Source of the DNA: JBCCQL01 sp039414355
GTDB lineage: Bacteria > Planctomycetota > Planctomycetia > Pirellulales > Lacipirellulaceae
Assembly (NCBI GenBank): GCA_039414355.1
Contig: JBCDJN010000094.1
Location: 1 to 19,611, forward strand
Reading direction: 5' to 3'
DNA length: 19,611 nt
A program made the translations under genes and the position numbers. Position 1 is the first letter of the stretch; each line of letters begins with the position of its first letter. The notes below the pieces were generated by a model. It saw only the letters and a list, made by a program, of their open reading frames with translations, was not told the DNA's origin and did no database searches. Shown in pieces: positions 14,955-19,611 of this stretch.

Positions 14955-16235
14955 CTAAGCCCGGATCGTTTGCTCGCGTCCCGGTCCGACCGACACGAAT
15001 TCTACCGGCGCGCCGACAAGCTCGCTAACGCGATCCAGGTAACCGCGGGCGTTTGCTGGCAGTTCGCTGAGGCTGCGGCAGTTGGTGATTTCTTCTTCCC
15101 AGCCCGGCACGGATTCGTAGATGGGCGTCACGCGGCGGAGGTCTTCGACGTGGCTGGGGAAGCGCTGGGACCGCTCGCCGTCGAGCTCGTAGGCGGTGCA
15201 GATCTGGATCTCTTTGAGCCCGCTCAGCACGTCGAGCAGCATGATAGCGATGGAGTCGGCGCCGCTCAGGCGGGCGGTGTAGCGGACGGCCACCGCGTCG
15301 AGCCAGCCGCAGCGGCGCGGGCGGCGGGTCACGGTGCCGTACTCGTTGCCGCGGTCCCGCAGGTACTGGCCGTGGTCGTTGTCCTGCTCGGTGGGGAATG
15401 GGCCGCCGCCCACCCGCGTGGAGTACGCCTTCACCACGCCCAGCGTGTGATCGACGCACCGCGGCGGCAGCCCGGCGCCGGCCGGGACGCCGACGCCCGA
15501 GCTGTTGCTGCTGGTGACGAAGGGGAACGTCCCGTGGTCGACATCCAGGAGTGCGCCTTGGGCTCCTTCGAACAGGATCGCCTTGCCCGCGTCGGCGGCG
15601 TCGAGCAGCATGGCGGTGGTGTCGCAGACGTGCGGCTCGAGCCGGTCGGCGAAGCCGCGGTACTGGTCGAAGATGGCCGCCGGGTCGAGCGGCTCGTGTC
15701 CCGGGCTGATGACCGAGAGCAGTTGGTTCTTCGCCTCGCAACGGTGCTCGATCTTGTCGCGTAGGTCGTCGCGGTAGAGGTCGCCGAACCGCAGGGCGTG
15801 CGAACGGCCCACCTTGTCGCGGTAGCAGGGGCCGATGCCGCGTTGCGTTGTGCCGATGTTCTCCGGGTCGCCCGTGCTCTGGTCCAGCACGCGGTCCTCG
15901 GCGAAGTGCCATGGCATGATGACGTGGGCGCGGTCGCTGATCTTCAGCCGTTCGATGCCTTGGACCGCTCGCGACTTGAGCTCGTCAAGCTCCTCGATCG
16001 CCTTGGCGGGGTTTACCACCACGCCGCCGGCGATCACACAGGTGACGCCCGGCGTGAGGATACCGCTCGGCAGGAGCGAGAGCTTGTAGACCTCCTCGCC
16101 GATCACCACCGTGTGGCCGGCGTTGGCGCCGCCCTGGAAGCGAACCACGTAGTCGTGCTCGCTGGTGAGCAGGTCAACGAGTTTGCCTTTGGCTTCGTCG
16201 CCCCACTGCAGCCCGATAACGCATCGCCCTGGCAC
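14955..16235 (-). CDS. purA: Adenylosuccinate synthetase
   Basis: This 426-residue enzyme uses GTP to convert IMP and aspartate to adenylosuccinate in AMP synthesis. The N-terminal GTP loop is LQWGDEAKGKLVDLL (9-23) with catalytic D13 and K16; the usual WGDEGKGK has Ala for Gly here. H41 lies in GGANAGHTVV. Other motifs are TTQRGIGPCYRDKVGR, FEGAQGALLDVDHGTFPFVT, VGGGPFPTE and RRPRRCGWLD. The start is GTG 16235, preceded 6 nt earlier by GGGAG on the minus strand. It has its own promoter and is separated by palindromic repeats from both neighbours, so it is probably transcribed alone. Confidence 0.97.
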   Translation of the reverse strand: MPGRCVIGLQWGDEAKGKLVDLLTSEHDYVVRFQGGANAGHTVVIGEEVYKLSLLPSGILTPGVTCVIAGGVVVNPAKAIEELDELKSRAVQGIERLKISDRAHVIMPWHFAEDRVLDQSTGDPENIGTTQRGIGPCYRDKVGRSHALRFGDLYRDDLRDKIEHRCEAKNQLLSVISPGHEPLDPAAIFDQYRGFADRLEPHVCDTTAMLLDAADAGKAILFEGAQGALLDVDHGTFPFVTSSNSSGVGVPAGAGLPPRCVDHTLGVVKAYSTRVGGGPFPTEQDNDHGQYLRDRGNEYGTVTRRPRRCGWLDAVAVRYTARLSGADSIAIMLLDVLSGLKEIQICTAYELDGERSQRFPSHVEDLRRVTPIYESVPGWEEEITNCRSLSELPANARGYLDRVSELVGAPVEFVSVGPGREQTIRA

Positions 16236-16279
16236 GCCAATCTCCCGGAGAGGGTCTAAGCAGTCTCGCCCAACCCGGC

Positions 16280-16309
16280 AGAATAGTGGCTCCGCGGAAG
16301 CTTGGTCAA
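16280..16309 (-). promoter_or_regulatory. Sigma-70-like promoter of purA
   Basis: A -35 TTGACC (16309-16304) and a -10 TATTCT (16285-16280) are spaced 18 bp. The predicted start is near 16273, giving a leader of about 38 nt. Confidence 0.55.
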
Positions 16310-16311
16310 CC

Positions 16312-16351
16312 GACCGGATCGGCCGCTCACGTGTGAGCTCTTGACCGGATC
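16312..16351. promoter_or_regulatory. Palindrome flanked by direct repeats upstream of the purA promoter
   Basis: The 14-bp inverted repeat GCTCAC-GT-GTGAGC (16325-16338) lies between two copies of GACCGGATC (16312-16320 and 16343-16351), which are 31 bp apart, about three helical turns. The set begins 3 bp upstream of the -35 box, so it could be an activator or repressor site for purA. No regulator can be named. Confidence 0.4.
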
Positions 16352-16353
16352 CC

Positions 16354-16439
16354 TAGCCGGCGACCAACGTGTCGCCGGAGGCCGTGCGAGCTGGCGCAAC
16401 GCAGCCTAGTGCGTTCGGCGACGCGTTGGTCGCCGGCTA
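16354..16439. repeat. REP-like doublet of two opposed hairpins
   Basis: Segments 16354-16377 and 16416-16439 are reverse complements with 23 of 24 matches. Each is also a hairpin by itself: CCGGCGAC with GTCGCCGG around a 6-nt loop on the left (16357-16378), and CGGCGAC with GTCGCCG on the right. Each hairpin is preceded at its outer end by TAG (CTAG on the left, ATAG on the right, minus strand), like the short head of REP elements moved by RAYT transposases. The centre has a further stem AACGCA/TGCGTT. It starts 25 bp after the sppA stop and could also end or stabilise the sppA transcript. Confidence 0.75.
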
Positions 16440-16464
16440 TTGGAGCCATGCCCCGCTGCCGTGA

Positions 16465-18288
16465 CTACTCCACTTGCAGGTCGAACGGCAGAAACAGGCC
16501 CACCGGTTCGCGCTCCAGCAGCTGGCCCCACAGCATCGCCTGCCGGGCGGCGCGGGTAACCTCGCTGGGAAGGCCCAGGCCGTCGATGCCGATTCGGACT
16601 TCCTTCTCGCCGTCGCCGGCGCCGAAGAGCGAGTTGAATAGCTCGGGCGCCTCGGGCTTGATGTCCAGGCGGACCTTCTCTTCCTCCTTCAGCCCGGCCA
16701 TCTTCTTGGCGAGCTGGATCGCGTCTCGCAGCGTGCCGAGGTCATCGACTAGACCGTTGGCCTTCGCCTGCCGGCCGGTGTAGACCTTGCCGCTTGCAAG
16801 CGCCTTGAGTTCTTCCACGGACATGCCGCGACCGTCGGCCGCTTTGCTGGTGAACTGCTCGTAGCAGTCCTCCATGAGCCGCATCATGGCGGCTTGCTCG
16901 CTCTCGTTCCAAGGGCGGGTGCTGCTGAAGATGCCGCTGTTCTTGCCGCGGCTGACTAGGTCGGTGGAGAGGCCCAGCTTCTGGTACATGCCCCGCAGCG
17001 CGAACTTGCCGCTCACCACGCCGATGGAGCCGGTGATGGTGCCGGGCTCGGCGAGGATCTTGTCGCAGCCCATCGAGATGTAGTACCCGCCCGACGCGGC
17101 GACGTTGCCCATGCTGGCGATCACCGGCTTTTCGATGGAGCGGAGCTTCCGCCACATCAGGTCGCTCGCCACAGCGGAGCCGCCGGGGCTATCGACACGC
17201 AGGACGATGGCCTTCACGTTGTCGTCGTCGTCGGCTTCGCGGAGCGCTTCGACAATGGTCGTCGAACCGAGCGAGCTGGCGCCGAACAGGTCTTGCTCGC
17301 TCTCGCCGGTCATGATGGGGCCGACCGCGTAGACCACGGCGATCTTGTTGCCGGTTCCGCTGGTCCGCTTGGCGCCGCCGAAGAGGTTATTCATCAGCGA
17401 GCCGATGGACGTCTCGACCTTCTTCTTGCCGTAGTTCTGCACGTAGACCAGCCGGCTGGTGTTGTGCTGCTTGGCGAGGCCCTGCTTCACCTCGTCGCCG
17501 TACGCCAGCCGGTCGACCAGGCCGAGCTCTTTGGCCTGAGTCGCGGTGAGCAGGCCGACGTCGATCGCTTCGCGCGCCTGGGTCTCGGTGATGGGGCGGT
17601 CCATGGCGATCGTCTCCACCATGTGCTGGTAGAGGTCGCCGGCGAGCGCGTCCAGGTTGTCGCGGACCGGCTGGCTCCACTTCTTGCGGGTGAAGCTTTC
17701 GCCGGCGCCCTTGGCGTCGCCCATGTGCAGGAACTGGGGCTTCACGCCGAGCATGTTCAGGAAGCCGCGGTAGAAGACCGGCTCCAGCCGCACGCCCGGC
17801 GCCACCAGGTAGCCCGACTCGGGCATCACCACCTCGTCGCACGCCGCGGCGACCAGGTAGTCCATGGTGGTGGCCACTTCAATGACGGCGTGAACCTTCT
17901 TGCCGGCCTTCTGCACCCGCTTGATGGCGTTTCGCACTTCGCTCGCCTTGCCGAAGCCGAGCGCGGCGCCCTCGAGCTGCAGGATGACGCCCTCAATCGA
18001 TTTGTCTTCCGCCGCGCGGTCGAATCGAGCCACCGCCTTGCGGAGCCCGGCCTGCCCGTCGCCAAACGGGCCCTTCGCCTCCGGCCCTTCGGGCAGTCCG
18101 CCGCTGAGGATGATCTGGGCGTAGCGGACCTTCTTGCTCGACGTCGACTTTGAGTCTTCGGACTTGGAGTCGTCCGCCTTCTTGGCGGCCTCCTTGGCCG
18201 ATACGCCAGCCGCCGGCGTCAGCAGGGCGAGCGAGCAGAGTCCGACGAGCAACCAGCGGTGCGAGTAGCCGAAGAGATGGGCGGGCAT
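16465..18288 (-). CDS. sppA: Signal peptide peptidase SppA, 67-kDa type
   Basis: This 607-residue double-domain serine protease cleaves leftover signal peptides in the membrane. The start is ATG 18288, with TGGAG 6 nt upstream; a TTG at 18300 is rejected. A signal segment (residues 10-30) is followed by a Lys/Ser-rich linker (KEAAKKADDSKSEDSKSTSSKK). The N-terminal domain carries the general-base Lys 193 (GDAKGAGESFTRKKW, matching Escherichia coli K209). The C-terminal domain carries RVDSPGGSAVASD and the nucleophile Ser 399 in NVAASGGYYIS, followed by TGSIGVVSGKF. Both catalytic residues are present, so it is predicted to be active. It ends at the REP-like doublet. The promoter is not obvious. 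Confidence 0.93.
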   Translation of the reverse strand: MPAHLFGYSHRWLLVGLCSLALLTPAAGVSAKEAAKKADDSKSEDSKSTSSKKVRYAQIILSGGLPEGPEAKGPFGDGQAGLRKAVARFDRAAEDKSIEGVILQLEGAALGFGKASEVRNAIKRVQKAGKKVHAVIEVATTMDYLVAAACDEVVMPESGYLVAPGVRLEPVFYRGFLNMLGVKPQFLHMGDAKGAGESFTRKKWSQPVRDNLDALAGDLYQHMVETIAMDRPITETQAREAIDVGLLTATQAKELGLVDRLAYGDEVKQGLAKQHNTSRLVYVQNYGKKKVETSIGSLMNNLFGGAKRTSGTGNKIAVVYAVGPIMTGESEQDLFGASSLGSTTIVEALREADDDDNVKAIVLRVDSPGGSAVASDLMWRKLRSIEKPVIASMGNVAASGGYYISMGCDKILAEPGTITGSIGVVSGKFALRGMYQKLGLSTDLVSRGKNSGIFSSTRPWNESEQAAMMRLMEDCYEQFTSKAADGRGMSVEELKALASGKVYTGRQAKANGLVDDLGTLRDAIQLAKKMAGLKEEEKVRLDIKPEAPELFNSLFGAGDGEKEVRIGIDGLGLPSEVTRAARQAMLWGQLLEREPVGLFLPFDLQVE

Positions 18289-18449
18289 GGAGAGCTCCAA
18301 GGAGGGGGCAATCGAGGGCGGCGGCGCGCAGCGTCCGCCCTCTAGCTTACAGCACGGTAGGGCGGCGGGTGGAAGCCGCTAGCCAGGAGTTCGCCCCTTG
18401 GCGGGCGTTCTTGCTTGCGTTGCGAGGCGAAGCGATCGGCCGGCCGCGG

Positions 18450-19076
18450 CTAACGAGGCGCCAGCAGCCGGACCAGGTCCGGCAGAATCGTCCGCAGCGC
18501 TCGCGAGCGATGGCTAAGCGTCTGCTTCACCGCGGGCCCGAGCTCGCCGAAGGTGCGGTGGTACTCGCGGACGATGAACAGCGGGTCGTAGCCGAACCCG
18601 CCAGAACCCCGCAGCTCGGTGGCGATTTCGCCCCGGCACGTGCCGACCGCCTCGGCTTGGACCTCGCCCGCGGGGTCGGCCAGCACCACGTGGCAGACGT
18701 ACTTGGCGCCGCGTCGCTGGCGTGGCACGCCGGCGAGCTCATCCAGCACAAGCTGGTTGTTGGCGTCGTTGTCGCGCTGCGGCCCGGCGAAGTGGGCGGA
18801 GTCCACGCCCGGCCGGCCTTTGAGCGCGTCGATGGCGATGCCGCTGTCGTCCGCCAGCACCCACTCGCCGAGGTGCTTGGCCTGCTCGACCGCCTTTAGC
18901 CGAGAGTTCTCGGCGAACGTCGTGCCGGTCTCTTCGACTTCAATCGCGTTGGCGAAGTCGGCGAGCGTCGCCACTTCGATGCCGCCGCCTGGGATGGAGC
19001 CGGCTAGCATCTCGGCCAGCTCGCTGCGTTTGTGCGGGTTGTTGGTGCCGAGCACCAACCGGGGCGTGCTGCTCAT
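18450..19076 (-). CDS. rdgB: dITP/XTP pyrophosphatase (RdgB/HAM1)
   Basis: This 208-residue enzyme hydrolyses dITP, XTP and ITP to the monophosphates and keeps deaminated purines out of DNA and RNA. Motifs are LVLGTNNPHKRSELAEML (7-24), ETGTTFAENSRLKA, the active-site region VLADDSGIAIDALKGRPGVD followed by SAHFAG, and GSGGFGYDPLFIVREYHRTF followed by GEL and KQTLSHRSRAL. Length is normal. The usual PGVYSARFAG is PGVDSAHFAG here. The ATG at 19076 lies immediately after a promoter-like sequence, so the message may lack a leader. It is 149 bp from sppA, so the two may be separate units. Confidence 0.95.
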   Translation of the reverse strand: MSSTPRLVLGTNNPHKRSELAEMLAGSIPGGGIEVATLADFANAIEVEETGTTFAENSRLKAVEQAKHLGEWVLADDSGIAIDALKGRPGVDSAHFAGPQRDNDANNQLVLDELAGVPRQRRGAKYVCHVVLADPAGEVQAEAVGTCRGEIATELRGSGGFGYDPLFIVREYHRTFGELGPAVKQTLSHRSRALRTILPDLVRLLAPR

Positions 19077-19082
19077 GCCGCG

Positions 19083-19110
19083 AGTCTACCGCGGCAAAGT
19101 AATCCGCCAA
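19083..19110 (-). promoter_or_regulatory. Candidate rdgB promoter, leaderless arrangement
   Basis: TTGGCG (19110-19105) and TAGACT (19088-19083) are spaced 16 bp. Only six bases separate the -10 hexamer from the ATG at 19076, so transcription would begin at or next to the start codon. Confidence 0.4.
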
Positions 19111-19124
19111 GCCACCGCCCACAA

Positions 19125-19148
19125 ACCAGTCACCAGTAACCGGTCACC
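19125..19148. repeat. Short heptamer tandem repeat
   Basis: The plus strand reads ACCAGTC, ACCAGTA, ACCGGTC, ACC: about 3.4 copies of a 7-bp unit in the 78-bp gap between the partial gene at the right edge and rdgB. It lies 15 bp upstream of the rdgB -35 box. Confidence 0.7.
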
Positions 19149-19154
19149 ACCTCC

Positions 19155-19611
19155 CTACCGCCGCCAAGCGAAGCTGCCGCTGATGGTCTTCTTTGGCACT
19201 TCGATCACCGTTGGCTGGATGTCGAACGGGATCACCTTGGCGTTCTTCGCATCGGGCGGCACGCGGGCGAACTTCGGCTTCATCATGCCGGGCGTCTGGC
19301 CGTGCCGTTGGGCGAACTGCTGATTGAATTGCTGGCGTCGAGCCTCAAGCTGATTGCCGACGACGCGTTCGAGACCGGCGCGCTGCAGCGGATCCTCCGG
19401 CGTGTCGAACTCGGCGCCGAAGGTTTGCAAGATCCGCGCGATGCCCGGCACCGGCGCCGGCTTGCCATCGGCGCCGCGGAAGACGGCCTGATCGAAACCG
19501 CCGACCGTCACAATGCTCTGCGTCCGATCGTGGTACTCGTACGCCTTGAGCCCAAGGGGCGACTTGTTGATCGCCACGCACAACTCGTGAGCGAGCACGC
19601 CCGCCTCTTCC
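19155..19611 (-). CDS. C-terminal part of an unidentified protein, cut by the window edge
   Basis: The frame is open to the right edge; at least 151 residues are visible and the true start lies outside. A GTG at 19598 is in frame, but the upstream codons (EEAG) fit as protein, so it is probably internal. Visible text: VLAHELCVAINKSPLGLKAY, YHDRTQSIVTVGGFDQAVFR, a region listing PVPGIARILQTFGAEFDTPEDPLQRAGLERVVGNQLEARRQQF with a Gln/Arg-rich helix, and a closing beta-like part (NAKVIPFDIQPTVIEVPKKT) ending in SGSFAWRR. I do not recognise the family. No membrane segment is seen in this part. It is upstream of rdgB on the same strand, 78 bp away. Confidence 0.7.
   Translation of the reverse strand, partial: EEAGVLAHELCVAINKSPLGLKAYEYHDRTQSIVTVGGFDQAVFRGADGKPAPVPGIARILQTFGAEFDTPEDPLQRAGLERVVGNQLEARRQQFNQQFAQRHGQTPGMMKPKFARVPPDAKNAKVIPFDIQPTVIEVPKKTISGSFAWRR

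Overview
The window is high-GC DNA that looks like a chromosome segment of a Planctomycetota bacterium, probably order Pirellulales. This placement is inferred from the gene set and protein style: a PVC-type CdsA signature, a BamD-like TPR protein paired with an LptE lipoprotein, the phoH-pgpH-ybeY-corC run, frequent GTG starts and few Shine-Dalgarno sites. It cannot be proved without a search. LptE and BamD-like genes imply an outer membrane.

Left part (1-5000, plus strand), accessory in character and partly decayed: a NarL/FixJ-type response regulator whose phospho-acceptor Asp is replaced by Glu; about 650 bp without a recognisable gene; two small secreted proteins, one of which looks internally shortened; a lipoprotein secretin split by a -1 frameshift; about 450 bp of gene-remnant-like DNA; and a small, atypical Gfo/Idh/MocA-type protein. 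A tRNA-Val(GAC) gene on the minus strand (5139-5212) and a 58-residue single-pass membrane protein on the plus strand (5503-5679) end this part.

Right part (5717-19611), all minus strand and mostly housekeeping. Read in transcription order from the right: the C-terminal part of an unidentified protein, rdgB (nucleotide-pool sanitation), sppA (signal-peptide peptidase), purA (AMP synthesis), uppS and cdsA (undecaprenyl and phospholipid precursors), then phoH-pgpH-ybeY-corC (RNA metabolism, cyclic-di-AMP hydrolysis, rRNA maturation, CBS/CNNM membrane protein), and finally a BamD-like TPR protein and lptE (outer-membrane assembly). The short gaps and the 4-bp overlap indicate that phoH to corC, and bamD-like to lptE, are operons.

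The most notable non-coding structures are a REP-like doublet of opposed hairpins between sppA and purA; a 28-bp-arm inverted repeat built from 9-bp tandem units between purA and uppS; a purA promoter with an upstream palindrome flanked by 9-bp direct repeats; and an rdgB promoter placed so that the transcript would be leaderless. I see no CRISPR array, insertion sequence, phage module or clear new multi-gene system. The best candidate for unusual biology is the response regulator, secreted proteins and secretin group at the left, which may be a decaying secretion or surface locus.
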